From: an uncultured Haliea sp.
Lineage (GTDB): Bacteria; Pseudomonadota; Gammaproteobacteria; Pseudomonadales; Halieaceae
Length of the DNA: 51,547 bases
Direction: 5' to 3'
Assembly (NCBI GenBank): GCA_913061115.1
Contig: CAJXTK010000002.1
Location: 1 to 51,547 of the forward strand
Shown: positions 44,088-51,547 of the stretch, in pieces
Layout of the letters: every line of letters begins with the position of its first letter
Numbering within the stretch: position 1 is the stretch's first letter
Notes under the pieces: model-generated
Told to the model about the DNA's origin: nothing
What the model saw: only the letters and a program-made list of their open reading frames with translations
Database searches by the model: none
Translations under genes and position numbers: made by a program

Positions 44088-45116
44088 TTTGCGCACAGCT
44101 GCGACAGCGCGCTGCAGGTCGGTCTGCGCCGGCACCTTTGGCGTCACTCGTGCTTCCTCCATCCATGTGGCGCAGCCTGACTCATGCAGTTGACTATGCA
44201 CCAACGTAATATCCCGGCTCAGCGGCTGCCAGAACCAGCGTAGCAGTGCTGCGTAAAGCGCGCCGCCTAGGCGAAAATCCCTAACAGTCCTATCATGGAA
44301 GTCACGCATGCCACCTAGATCGAATATGGCTACGGGCTTACCTGTGGCCAAGGCCTCCGACAACATCGCGATACTGTCACCGGTAACAATTAAATGATCA
44401 GCCCACGCCAAAATACCCTCGTAGGGATTCTCCAAACCCTCGCCCGGCCAGCGATAAAAGTAGCTCGGCACGGTAATGGCAGACTGCAGTGCATCCTGTG
44501 CCGCCGAGCAGGTACGCGAACTAGTGGAGACCAGCAGCGACCCGCCATGAGCCTTCGCCACGCGGGAAGCCTCCGCGCCCAAGCGGGCTGCCGCCTGCGG
44601 CCCTAGCGTGAATGGTCCGCTGTCACCACCCACCATTACTGCGAAACGCGGACCTGGCAAATCAGCAAACGTCGACTCCCATTGAATCCGAGCCTGTGCC
44701 AGACGCGGCGCTGTCACACTGTGCAAAGTCAGCATATTGTTAAGCACATTAGGATGAGGCGGCACACGATATTGTGGCGTGGTAATCACCAGGTCAAAAG
44801 AATCTAATGCACCCCAGGGTCGCCCAACATGCACATAACGTGTCCGATCTCCGGACTGGGCTCGAATCCAACGACAGATTGGTTCATTGCGCACGCCACT
44901 ACTGATCACCAGATCCGGCCAAGGAGGACTGAGTGTCGCAGCGGACTCAAAGGTGATACCCCGCAGGGTCGACTGGCCCAATGCATGTGGTAAAAACACA
45001 TGGCTGCGATAGCTCAGCACCTTAACCTCGCAAGGCCAGCCTAATGCATCGACTAGCGCACGCACCTGCCCACGCTCGCCTGCGCGATAGGCGTCTATCA
45101 ACCAAATTACTGGCAT
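44070..45116 (-). CDS. ELM1-family (DUF1022) protein, paralogue 3
   Basis: A 348-residue ELM1-family protein starting MPVIWLIDAYRAGERGQVRALVDAL. Shared blocks are LSPPWPDLVISSGVRNEPICRWIR, YVHVGRPWGALDSFDLVITTPQY, AVMVGGDSGPFTL and DHLIVTGDSIAMLSEALATGKPVAIFD. It is closest by eye to paralogue 1 (31802). It is transcribed toward, and overlaps, the ABC transporter end, and it diverges from the ACP-SPT operon across 77 bases. Probable glycosyltransferase-like fold, activity unknown. Confidence 0.8.
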   Translation of the reverse strand: MPVIWLIDAYRAGERGQVRALVDALGWPCEVKVLSYRSHVFLPHALGQSTLRGITFESAATLSPPWPDLVISSGVRNEPICRWIRAQSGDRTRYVHVGRPWGALDSFDLVITTPQYRVPPHPNVLNNMLTLHSVTAPRLAQARIQWESTFADLPGPRFAVMVGGDSGPFTLGPQAAARLGAEASRVAKAHGGSLLVSTSSRTCSAAQDALQSAITVPSYFYRWPGEGLENPYEGILAWADHLIVTGDSIAMLSEALATGKPVAIFDLGGMRDFHDRTVRDFRLGGALYAALLRWFWQPLSRDITLVHSQLHESGCATWMEEARVTPKVPAQTDLQRAVAAVRKLLGKG

Positions 45117-45193
45117 TACTATTATTCCATCGGTATAGTTTAAGCCTCTGAAATTTAGCGACTTACCTTGATCGACGCAAGAGCAGCAACAAA

Positions 45194-45436
45194 ATGATCG
45201 ATTATTCGGAATACCTCAGCTTCCTTTGCAGCGCACTCGAATCACAGAATAAAAAGAAGCTGATTTTGTCTGAAAACACTTCGCTGGTTGCAGATATCGG
45301 GCTTAGCTCCCTAGAAGTGATGGAGTTTATCGAAAAAATCGAGGATCACTTCGACATATCCATTCCCTTAAATATCCTTCCTGACGTCAACACGATTGGT
45401 GACCTCGCAACAAAGGTTAGACAACTCAATCTCTAA
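45194..45436 (+). CDS. Dedicated acyl carrier protein
   Basis: An 80-residue ACP. The phosphopantetheine Ser is S39 in VADIGLSSLEVMEF; the residue before it is Ser instead of the usual Asp of the DSL motif. The acidic second helix (EFIEKIEDHFD) should dock partner enzymes. It is only 35 bases upstream of the serine palmitoyltransferase-like gene, so it probably supplies the acyl thioester for that condensation in place of acyl-CoA, an arrangement known from other bacterial sphingolipid loci. A phosphopantetheinyl transferase from elsewhere is needed. The ribosome site is weak. Confidence 0.9.
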   Translation: MIDYSEYLSFLCSALESQNKKKLILSENTSLVADIGLSSLEVMEFIEKIEDHFDISIPLNILPDVNTIGDLATKVRQLNL

Positions 45437-45471
45437 GCGTCACTGGTGAATTCCCGAGGCAGATCAAAACC

Positions 45472-46674
45472 ATGATGTTCGACAAGTTTAAACCTATGGC
45501 CGACTTTCAGGCCGAGCTCGCAGAGCGCAGCGTTGAGCCCTTTGGCGCCATTACCGAAAAAATTCTGTCTGCCACAGAGGGTGTAGTGCAAGGCCGTAAC
45601 GTTATCCTAGCGGGCACCAATAATTATCTCGGGCTGTCTTTTGACCCTCGCTGCATTAAAGCCGCCCAAGATGCCACAGCACTCTGGGGGACGGGCACCA
45701 CCGGGTCCCGACTCGCCAACGGCTCTTTCGCTGAACATCAAGCGCTGGAAACCGAAATAGCGCAGTTTTACGGCGTAGACAACGCAATCGTATTCTCCAC
45801 GGGCTATACCGCAACCATGGGCATGTGCGCCACGTTGGCCGGCCCTGGAGATGTGATTCTCCTTGATGCCGACAGCCACGCGAGTATTTACACCGGGGTC
45901 AAACTGAGCGGTGCAGAGATTATACGTTTCAAGCATAGCGACCCCGAGGATCTTGCCAAGCGACTGCGCCGGCTGGGTGATCGTGCTCATCAGACGTTAA
46001 TTATCGCAGAAGGCATTTATTCTATGCTGGGCGATGTTGCGCCACTGCAGGAAATTGCTGCGGTTAAGCGCGAGTACGGTGGCTATCTGTTTGTAGATGA
46101 AGCCCATTCCATGGGCGTCATGGGTGCTACCGGACGAGGTGCAGCCCAAGCCGCTGGAGTGGAAGCAGATGTCGACTTTTTTTGCGGGACATTCAGTAAG
46201 AGCCTGGGCGCCATCGGTGGGTTTTGTGTCAGCCGGCATGCGGAATTGGCGGCCATTCGCTTTTGCATCAACTCCTATATCTTCACCGCATCGTCCTCAC
46301 CCTCTGTCATCGCTTCCACACGCGAAGCGTTGCGCATAACTGCCGCTGAACCCGAATTACAGGCAAAATTGTGGAACAACTGCAACCGTCTTTACCAGGG
46401 GTTAAAGTCCATGGGCCTCCCAGTAGGCCCTACCGCCAGCCCGGTCGTTGCGGTGGCGATGGAGGATCGCTCACGCACAATCGACTGCTGGAAGGCGCTG
46501 ATGGAGGCTGGAGTCTATGTCAATCTGGTTATCCCACCAGCCTCACCTTCGACCAATTTCCTTCTGCGTAATAGCGTCAGCGCAGCCCACACGAGCGCGC
46601 AGATCGATGCCATCATCGCCGCCTATGCCGGCCTGATATCTGCCGGCCTTATTACCGGCACACAGGCACACTGA
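45472..46674 (+). CDS. spt: Serine palmitoyltransferase-like alpha-oxoamine synthase
   Basis: A 400-residue fold-I PLP enzyme of the SPT/AONS/KBL family. The PLP lysine K243 lies in [13 protein letters not shown], the form typical of SPT rather than GTLGKA of AONS. H136 (DSHAS) stacks on the cofactor, and D209/H212 lie in [14 protein letters not shown] condenses an acyl thioester with serine to 3-ketosphinganine, the first step of sphingolipid synthesis. The adjoining ACP and a ceramide-synthase-like gene nearby support this over biotin synthesis, whose other genes are absent. An alpha-oxoamine synthase with a different amino acid remains possible. Its stop shares one base with the murA start. 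Confidence 0.85.
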   Translation: MMFDKFKPMADFQAELAERSVEPFGAITEKILSATEGVVQGRNVILAGTNNYLGLSFDPRCIKAAQDATALWGTGTTGSRLANGSFAEHQALETEIAQFYGVDNAIVFSTGYTATMGMCATLAGPGDVILLDADSHASIYTGVKLSGAEIIRFKHSDPEDLAKRLRRLGDRAHQTLIIAEGIYSMLGDVAPLQEIAAVKREYGGYLFVDEAHSMGVMGATGRGAAQAAGVEADVDFFCGTFSKSLGAIGGFCVSRHAELAAIRFCINSYIFTASSSPSVIASTREALRITAAEPELQAKLWNNCNRLYQGLKSMGLPVGPTASPVVAVAMEDRSRTIDCWKALMEAGVYVNLVIPPASPSTNFLLRNSVSAAHTSAQIDAIIAAYAGLISAGLITGTQAH

Positions 46675-47924
46675 TGGAACAAATTTTTATCACGGGTAAC
46701 GGCCCATTGCGTGGTGAGGTCACAGTAGCAGGTGCAAAAAATGCTGCCCTCCCGATTATTGCTGCCTCTTTGCTCAGTGCCGAACCCCTGCACATCAGCA
46801 ATTTACCTGACGTGCGCGATATAGGCACAGCGTTGCAACTGCTGGAATTGCTCGGCACGCAAGTGCAGCGCTCTGGCACCGAACTGGTCCTCGACAGCAA
46901 CCAAATACATTCGGTACGAGCACCCTATGAGCTAGTAAAGACCATCCGCGCGTCAATCCTCCTCCTCGGCCCACTGCTGGCCCGCTTTGGGGAAGCCGAT
47001 GTATCGCTACCCGGAGGCTGCGCCATTGGTTCACGGCCCGTCAATGAGCATATTGTTGGACTGCAGGCACTGGGCGCAGACATCCGTATCGAGGCGGGCT
47101 ATATAAAAGCCAAGGCTAAGCGCTTGCGAGGCGCACATTTCGCGTTCGATGTACCTTCGGTCACAGCCACTGAAAACCTCCTAATGGCCGCCACTCTAGC
47201 CGAGGGCGTAACAACTCTAAAAAACTGTGCCATGGAGCCGGAAATAAGCGATCTGGCGCGGTTACTGCAATCTATGGGTGCCCACATTGCTGGCGCGGGC
47301 ACCAGCACCATTACCATCGAAGGCGTCAAGCACCTGCACGGCGCCACCCACAAGGTGCCGCCTGACCGCATAGAAACTGGAACATTCCTAGCCGCTGCCG
47401 CTGCTACGCGCGGCAGTATCACCGTGCTGGAGACCAATCCCGACTATCTACAACACGTATTAGACAAACTTGAACAGGCGGGCTGCCGTCTGAAACTGGG
47501 GCCAGATTGGATTCATCTCGACACTGACGGCAAGCGCTGTAAGGCAGTCAATATACACACAGCACCCTTTCCTGCTTTCCCCACCGACATGCAGGCCCAA
47601 TTCATGGCGCTCAACGCGTTGGCCGAAGGCTCTGCCACGGTAGTAGAAAACATCTTCGAAAACCGCTTTATGCACGTCGCTGAGCTACAACGCATGGGAG
47701 CGGATATTGAGCTGCAGGGCCGAACCGCCATTGTTCGGGGTCGCGAGCGACTGCAGGGCGCTCAGGTTATGGCCACTGACTTACGCGCCTCTGCCTCATT
47801 AATCATTGCTGCTCTGGCAGCCGAGGGTGAGACTGTCATCGACCGTGTCTATCACCTCGATCGAGGTTACGCCAATATCGACAGGAAACTAGCGGAGCTG
47901 GGGGCCTCCATCCGCCGAGCTTAA
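46674..47924 (+). CDS. murA: UDP-N-acetylglucosamine 1-carboxyvinyltransferase
   Basis: A 416-residue full-length MurA. It transfers enolpyruvate from PEP to UDP-GlcNAc, the committed step of peptidoglycan synthesis. Key residues are present: K22-N23 (AGAKNAALP), the catalytic loop Cys C116 ([11 protein letters not shown]), Asp in FPTDMQAQF and Arg in DLRASASLI. The Cys form predicts fosfomycin sensitivity of this enzyme. The ATG overlaps the spt stop codon by one base (TGATG), so it is translationally coupled to spt. In gammaproteobacteria murA normally follows the mla genes and bolA/ibaG; none is here. Whether it is the only murA cannot be told. Confidence 0.95.
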   Translation: MEQIFITGNGPLRGEVTVAGAKNAALPIIAASLLSAEPLHISNLPDVRDIGTALQLLELLGTQVQRSGTELVLDSNQIHSVRAPYELVKTIRASILLLGPLLARFGEADVSLPGGCAIGSRPVNEHIVGLQALGADIRIEAGYIKAKAKRLRGAHFAFDVPSVTATENLLMAATLAEGVTTLKNCAMEPEISDLARLLQSMGAHIAGAGTSTITIEGVKHLHGATHKVPPDRIETGTFLAAAAATRGSITVLETNPDYLQHVLDKLEQAGCRLKLGPDWIHLDTDGKRCKAVNIHTAPFPAFPTDMQAQFMALNALAEGSATVVENIFENRFMHVAELQRMGADIELQGRTAIVRGRERLQGAQVMATDLRASASLIIAALAAEGETVIDRVYHLDRGYANIDRKLAELGASIRRA

Positions 47925-48010
47925 TACCAAACCAGGCGTACACTATTGGTTGCGATGTCAGGCGCTCATCGGTAAATGCTACAATGACAGGCGACGAGGA
48001 ACATCAAGCC

Positions 48011-48931
48011 ATGCCGCAGTGCTTCGCACAACTCTCTGATCCCCACCTCAGTTCGCTGAAAGGAGTGCGCGGGCGCGACCTTTTTAGTAAGCGGGGCCTA
48101 GGCTACCTGTCTTGGCGCAGAAAGCGCCGCTTCGAGCACCGCACGGAAGTTCTCGAAGCACTGCAGCGCGACTTAGAGTTATCGGAGCTCGATCAACTAC
48201 TCGTCACCGGCGACCTGACCCATATCGGTTTGCCGCAGGAGTTCGAACAGGCTCGGCAGTGGCTGCAGGAACTGGGCAACCCCGGCCAAATAGCGCTGGT
48301 ACCGGGCAATCACGACGCTTGTGTTGCGGCGCCCTGGAGCGAAACTTTTGCCTTATGGCAGGACTATATGGCCTCAGATAACGACCACAACACCGCAAGG
48401 GAAACAGTGAACTTCCCCAGCCTGAGAGTGCGCGAGGGCATCGCCTTTATCGGGTTATCCAGCGCTTGCCCCAAGCCACCTCTTATGGCCACAGGCACTA
48501 TTGATAGCGAACAATTGAACAGGCTACCGGCGCTATTGCAACGCACAGCGGATGCAGGCCTGTTCCGGGTCGTCTATTTGCATCATTGTCCAGTGGCGGG
48601 AAAAGAAAAGTGGCGTAAGCGCCTGACCAACGCACCCGAAATACAAGCCCTGCTGGAGGAATATGGCGCCGAAATGGTTTTGCACGGACACGGGCACCGC
48701 GCACATTACAACGAACTACAGACTCGCCATGGCAGCCTGCCCATTATCGCTGTCCCATCGGCCTCTGCCCTGGGACTGCACGGGGCAGATATCGCCCATT
48801 ACAACCGCTATCAAATAGAACGCACTGGCGGAGGCTGGCAGGCAAGCATCGATTCGCGGCGCTACCGACCTGAAGTGGGGGAGTTTTGTGAAGGGACAAA
48901 CAGAACGCTGCGAATCAATCGCAGCCATTAG
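48011..48931 (+). CDS. Calcineurin-like metallophosphoesterase
   Basis: A 306-residue phosphoesterase with all the dimetal motifs: QLSDPHLS, VTGDLTH, VPGNHDA, YLHHCP and LHGHGHRAHY. It resembles class III phosphodiesterases (CpdA-like) more than LpxH. Possible substrates include a phospho-lipid or nucleotide-linked intermediate of this island. ATG 48011 begins just before the conserved core (PQCFAQLSDPHL) and follows GAGGAA at a longish distance; an ATG at 47984 is also in frame. It follows murA by ~85 bases in the same direction and ends seven bases from the convergent nucleotidyltransferase stop. Confidence 0.87.
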   Translation: MPQCFAQLSDPHLSSLKGVRGRDLFSKRGLGYLSWRRKRRFEHRTEVLEALQRDLELSELDQLLVTGDLTHIGLPQEFEQARQWLQELGNPGQIALVPGNHDACVAAPWSETFALWQDYMASDNDHNTARETVNFPSLRVREGIAFIGLSSACPKPPLMATGTIDSEQLNRLPALLQRTADAGLFRVVYLHHCPVAGKEKWRKRLTNAPEIQALLEEYGAEMVLHGHGHRAHYNELQTRHGSLPIIAVPSASALGLHGADIAHYNRYQIERTGGGWQASIDSRRYRPEVGEFCEGTNRTLRINRSH

Positions 48932-48938
48932 CACTTTA

Positions 48939-49757
48939 TCAGGCGTCTTCTTCCGCCGCTTTCGCCAGCGCGCCCTTGACCAACATCAGGTCAGCGATTG
49001 AATCCACGTCTATGGCGGCATTCGCGTAAGGCAGAATGACCGCACGCATGCGCAGTCCCAGACGCTTACTCAGTTTGGCCAACGCCTCTTCCAGGGACAG
49101 GAATCCGAAGCGATAACGTATGACTGCCCACCACCCCAGCAAACCAATGACCACCAGTGGCTTCTTGCGCTCTTGTTCGATCTTGCGCCAAAACTTGGCA
49201 GCGCGCCGTCCTTCTGGGGTAATGAAGGCAAACAGGTTGCAACCGCAGAAGTCCCCGTCACTGAAGTGCAGTACCGTTTTACGTATGCCGGGATAGGCCT
49301 CAGCAACCAGTGCATAGGGCGCTAGACCGACCGTGACATCAACATCGTCTGCTAGGCTCTGCCGACCGAATGCATCAACAATTTCAGGCGTCAATAATGG
49401 GTGGTCGGCCGTCGTCAGTAGCACTGCATCCTCAGGACCCAACCGCGACATGACCTCATAGGCACTGGTACTAGGACTAATACCGGGCTCGCTCCAAGTC
49501 ATTTCACCATCGTCAACCCACTTTTGCAGGGCGGGGTCAGTCGCCACCTCACTGGCCTCAGGCCCGGTCATATAGATTCTACTCACCACCCGCGAGACGC
49601 GCAGAGAGTCGAGTACCCTGCGCACCATAGGGGTGCCATCCAGATCAATCATGGCCTTGCTGCCGGCCTCAGTATGATTGATCAATGAGTCTGCCTTAGT
49701 ACGATCGCCTGCCAGTACGATGGCGACCATTTGATGTGATTCCGGATCAAGTTGCAT
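48939..49757 (-). CDS. MobA-like nucleotidyltransferase (sugar/lipid head-group activation)
   Basis: A 272-residue GT-A-like NTP transferase. The N-terminus VAIVLAGDRTKADSLINH departs from the usual LAGGxGxRM loop. It continues SKAMIDLDGTPMVRRVLDSL as in that family, and LLTTADHPLLTPE provides the metal Asp. It would couple NTP with a phosphorylated compound. It lies two bases after the ceramide-synthase-like gene and is surely cotranscribed. From memory, a phosphoglycerate cytidylyltransferase (CpgD) with this type of fold acts in Caulobacter ceramide phosphoglycerate synthesis, which would fit. Specificity is not provable here. Confidence 0.8.
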   Translation of the reverse strand: MQLDPESHQMVAIVLAGDRTKADSLINHTEAGSKAMIDLDGTPMVRRVLDSLRVSRVVSRIYMTGPEASEVATDPALQKWVDDGEMTWSEPGISPSTSAYEVMSRLGPEDAVLLTTADHPLLTPEIVDAFGRQSLADDVDVTVGLAPYALVAEAYPGIRKTVLHFSDGDFCGCNLFAFITPEGRRAAKFWRKIEQERKKPLVVIGLLGWWAVIRYRFGFLSLEEALAKLSKRLGLRMRAVILPYANAAIDVDSIADLMLVKGALAKAAEEDA

Positions 49758-49759
49758 AA

Positions 49760-50902
49760 TTACAAGTCTTTTTGATAGACGCGGTAGCGTTTATACGCCA
49801 CGCCGCCGATGGTTTCAATAATACTGCGCATGCCGTCGTTATCCTCAAGTATCCAGCCCATCTCAACATCCTTTACACCGCGGGCATGTAACGCCTTGCG
49901 CACCGCGTCTATGACCATGAAGGCCAGTGTCGGGCCGAGACGAGAATGCTGAAAACTCTGCTTGACGCCCATCAGGGGGACGCGGGCTGTTTTGGGGTGA
50001 CGCACTTTAAGGCGCCAAAGAAGCTTGGCCCAACCAAAGGGCAACAAACGGCCATTAAGATCGTGGGCAGCCTCGTTAAGATTCGGCAGTGCCACAATAA
50101 AGGCGACCGGCTCGCCGTCATACTCTGCGATCTGAATGTAGTCATCCGGCATCAGCTTGGCAAGTGTTGACACCGTTTCAAGCCACTCAGACTCTGCCAA
50201 GGGCACAAAACCCCAGTTGTTCTGCCATGCATCGTTGAAGATTTTCAGCATAATGCGCGCGTCCTCCGCCAGATGCTTGCGCCTCATAGGTCGCGTTTTC
50301 ACCCGATCAGACACCCGACTGGCCAGCCGCTCCATGACTCGGGGAGCTTCAAAGTCAGGCCGCACCTGATAAGCCAGAAGGTCTTTCGCGCCCACATAAC
50401 CCTGGGCCTCCACTGAGGGGCCGTACCAGCGGCGCGCATGGCCCATCAGTACGTAGGGCGCCGTGGCAAACCCATCGACCAACAGCCCCACCTCTTCGTT
50501 GACGTGTAAATTAAAGGGGCCGCGCACCTGCTGCATTCCCTCACTTCTCAGCCAGTCTTCGGCTGCATCAAACAGGGCCGAGAATATAGCCGGGTCATCA
50601 TCCGCCTCCAGCATACCGAAATATCCGGCAGCGTCGGCGTGTTGCTGCAGGTGCATTTCATCAATCTGTGCGGTGATTCGTCCTACTGTGATGCCGTTTC
50701 TATAGGCAATCCAAGCGCGCCAGCGAGCATGCTCGAAAAAGTGATTGGCCTTGGAAAGCTGCTCACGCTTCATGAAATTCAGCGGCGCAATCCAAGCAGG
50801 GTCAGGCGCATAGATACGATGAGGTAGAGCCAAAAACTGGCGCAACGCCTTGGCCCCGGTCACCACCTCCACAGAGATGGATACATTGTTATTCTGGCTC
50901 AT
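49760..50902 (-). CDS. GNAT-fold N-acyltransferase, bacterial ceramide synthase-like
   Basis: A 380-residue protein of the large GNAT family that older annotations call 'dATP pyrophosphohydrolase' and to which the bacterial ceramide synthase bCerS belongs. Typical blocks are PHRIYAPDPAWIAPLNFMKR, NHFFEHARWRAWIAYRNG, TVGRITAQIDEMHL, VRGPFNLHVNEEVGLLVDGF and ARRWYGPSVEAQGYVGAKDL. bCerS N-acylates a long-chain base to (keto)ceramide in the cytoplasm. The proximity to SPT and ACP is the main support for function. It is the first gene of an operon with the nucleotidyltransferase. Family members also occur without SPT, so the activity is inferred. Confidence 0.75.
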   Translation of the reverse strand: MSQNNNVSISVEVVTGAKALRQFLALPHRIYAPDPAWIAPLNFMKREQLSKANHFFEHARWRAWIAYRNGITVGRITAQIDEMHLQQHADAAGYFGMLEADDDPAIFSALFDAAEDWLRSEGMQQVRGPFNLHVNEEVGLLVDGFATAPYVLMGHARRWYGPSVEAQGYVGAKDLLAYQVRPDFEAPRVMERLASRVSDRVKTRPMRRKHLAEDARIMLKIFNDAWQNNWGFVPLAESEWLETVSTLAKLMPDDYIQIAEYDGEPVAFIVALPNLNEAAHDLNGRLLPFGWAKLLWRLKVRHPKTARVPLMGVKQSFQHSRLGPTLAFMVIDAVRKALHARGVKDVEMGWILEDNDGMRSIIETIGGVAYKRYRVYQKDL

Positions 50903-51318
50903 GGCTGCCTTATGCTTGAGGGCTGTGCGTACTTACTTAACACGAAATAGTATATAGCGGGGGAGGGGGTTAAAAAAGACTAATAGTGCCTAACAAGAGA
51001 CCCTCTGTGTCATGTCATGTCCAGTCAGGTCGCATGATCCAATGCCATTGGTACCACGTGATTTCGGACTATCCAGAAGCGGCCTTTATATCTAATGCAA
51101 GCACAGCATTAACCTTCTCTTCTTGAGAATGCCTGCTTCTATTGGTCCTTCCAGCAGATCACCTATGTAAACCCGCCACTTGGCCACATCTATTTTCAGC
51201 CTGGCATGCAGTTCTGCCCTCTTATAGGCGGCCAGCATTACGTCGCGCTCAAGCGCTGGATTAACATCACACCTCTGGTACAGCCACCCTAACCGCTGGT
51301 AGCCTATTGAGGGTTCAG
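50903..51318. other. 416-base gap with an 80-codon open frame lacking an early start
   Basis: No established gene was found. On the minus strand the frame ending with TAG at 51092-51094 is open for 80 codons back to about 51334, where it overlaps the end of the FkbM gene. Its first ATG is at 51238, giving only 48 residues (MLAAYKRAELHARLKIDV, then WRVYIGDLLEGP). The composition looks protein-like, so it may be a remnant of a degraded gene or a short real gene; no family was recognised. The promoter for the GNAT operon lies at the left of this gap. Confidence 0.35.
50949..50979 (-). promoter_or_regulatory. Weak candidate promoter for the GNAT-nucleotidyltransferase operon
   Basis: On the minus strand a TATATACT -10 element (50956-50949) is preceded by a T-rich -35-like stretch about 17 bases away, separated by a striking C-rich spacer (GGGGGAGGGGG on the plus strand). 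It lies ~45 bases before the GNAT start codon. The -35 match is poor. Confidence 0.3.
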
Positions 51319-51547
51319 TTATTTTTGCGAGACTTTATCATCCTTAAATTGAAAAAATACTGTGTTAAGTGTTTTGCCGAAAAGCGCATAGCCTTGGCCG
51401 GCCAAGTAGCTACATGTCGCGTCATCCTCGTTTAGCAATAGGGCATCGTTGATGCACTCAACGAGGAGAAATTTCGGCCGATAGCGCTTCCAGTCATTGG
51501 ACTTTAGCCCCTCCAAATCAACACCCTCAACATCTACTGACATGAAG
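51319..51547 (-). CDS. FkbM family methyltransferase, C-terminal part (cut by window edge)
   Basis: About 75 residues with the FkbM signature SVDVEGVDLEGLKSNDW followed by YRPKFLLVECI, the region after the SAM-binding core. The frame stays open to the window end through a Phe codon before the apparent Met, so the true start lies outside. FkbM-type enzymes O-methylate sugars, polyketides or lipids; in this island the likely role is glycan methylation, by inference. Its position at the island's right end suggests the cluster continues beyond the window. Confidence 0.75.
   Translation of the reverse strand, partial: FMSVDVEGVDLEGLKSNDWKRYRPKFLLVECINDALLLNEDDATCSYLAGQGYALFGKTLNTVFFQFKDDKVSQK

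Noticed and set aside
45472-46674. BioF (8-amino-7-oxononanoate synthase) of a biotin operon
   Set aside because: The lysine motif is GTFSKSLG as in SPT, and no bioA, bioB, bioC, bioD or bioH is nearby; an ACP gene precedes it.
48011-48931. LpxH (UDP-2,3-diacylglucosamine pyrophosphatase)
   Set aside because: It has the general calcineurin-like motifs but not the short LpxH layout; closer to CpdA-like class III phosphodiesterases, so no specific function was assigned.
50959-50970. G-quadruplex candidate GGGGGAGGGGG
   Set aside because: Only two G runs are present, so an intramolecular quadruplex is not supported.

Overview
The window reads as chromosome of a marine-type gammaproteobacterium, most like the Cellvibrionales/Halieaceae (OM60/NOR5) group. 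This is inferred from the gene set: Rep helicase, cytochrome c5, DUF3080, DUF3581 and DUF3313 proteins, MltD, SpeA with a carboxynorspermidine-type polyamine route, PpnN, and a moderate GC content. No rRNA, tRNA, CRISPR array, transposase or integrase was seen. The first 34 bases are not genomic: they match a Nextera transposase adapter, so base 1 is a contig end. The right edge cuts an FkbM methyltransferase gene.

Bases 35-18600 are mostly ordinary chromosome: the rep 3' end, cytochrome c5, a GST-like protein, lipoproteins, a NUDIX hydrolase and mltD. These are followed by a polyamine operon (speA, carboxynorspermidine dehydrogenase, nspC), a B12-binding radical SAM protein, two FAD oxidoreductases, a small membrane protein and ppnN. 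Bases 18660-25070 hold a TauD-type dioxygenase, an EthD-like/SRPBCC/SDR run on the minus strand, a divergent sulfatase, and DUF3313 and DUF3581 genes.

Bases 25178-51547 form an unusual island, predicted to make, decorate and export a sphingolipid-based or sphingolipid-linked surface glycolipid. At the right are an acyl carrier protein, a serine palmitoyltransferase-like enzyme, a complete MurA, a calcineurin-like phosphoesterase, a nucleotidyltransferase and a GNAT protein resembling bacterial ceramide synthase. At the left a 4-base-overlap operon encodes a secreted protein, a diacylglycerol/sphingosine/ceramide-kinase-type lipid kinase and a protein resembling Tam41 CDP-lipid synthases. Between them lie four PAPS-dependent sulfotransferases, three members of one GT-A-like family, three ELM1-family (DUF1022) proteins, two 2OG-Fe(II) oxygenases, an FAD oxidoreductase, and an lptF-lptG pair with an MsbA-like ABC transporter.

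The working model (inference) is this. ACP and SPT make the long-chain base and the GNAT protein N-acylates it. The kinase and cytidylyltransferase-type proteins build an anionic head group. The GT, ELM1, sulfotransferase and oxygenase genes elaborate a glycan or lipid, and MsbA-like/LptFG proteins flip and export the product. No obvious ceramide reductase is visible; it may lie outside the window or be replaced by an enzyme within it.
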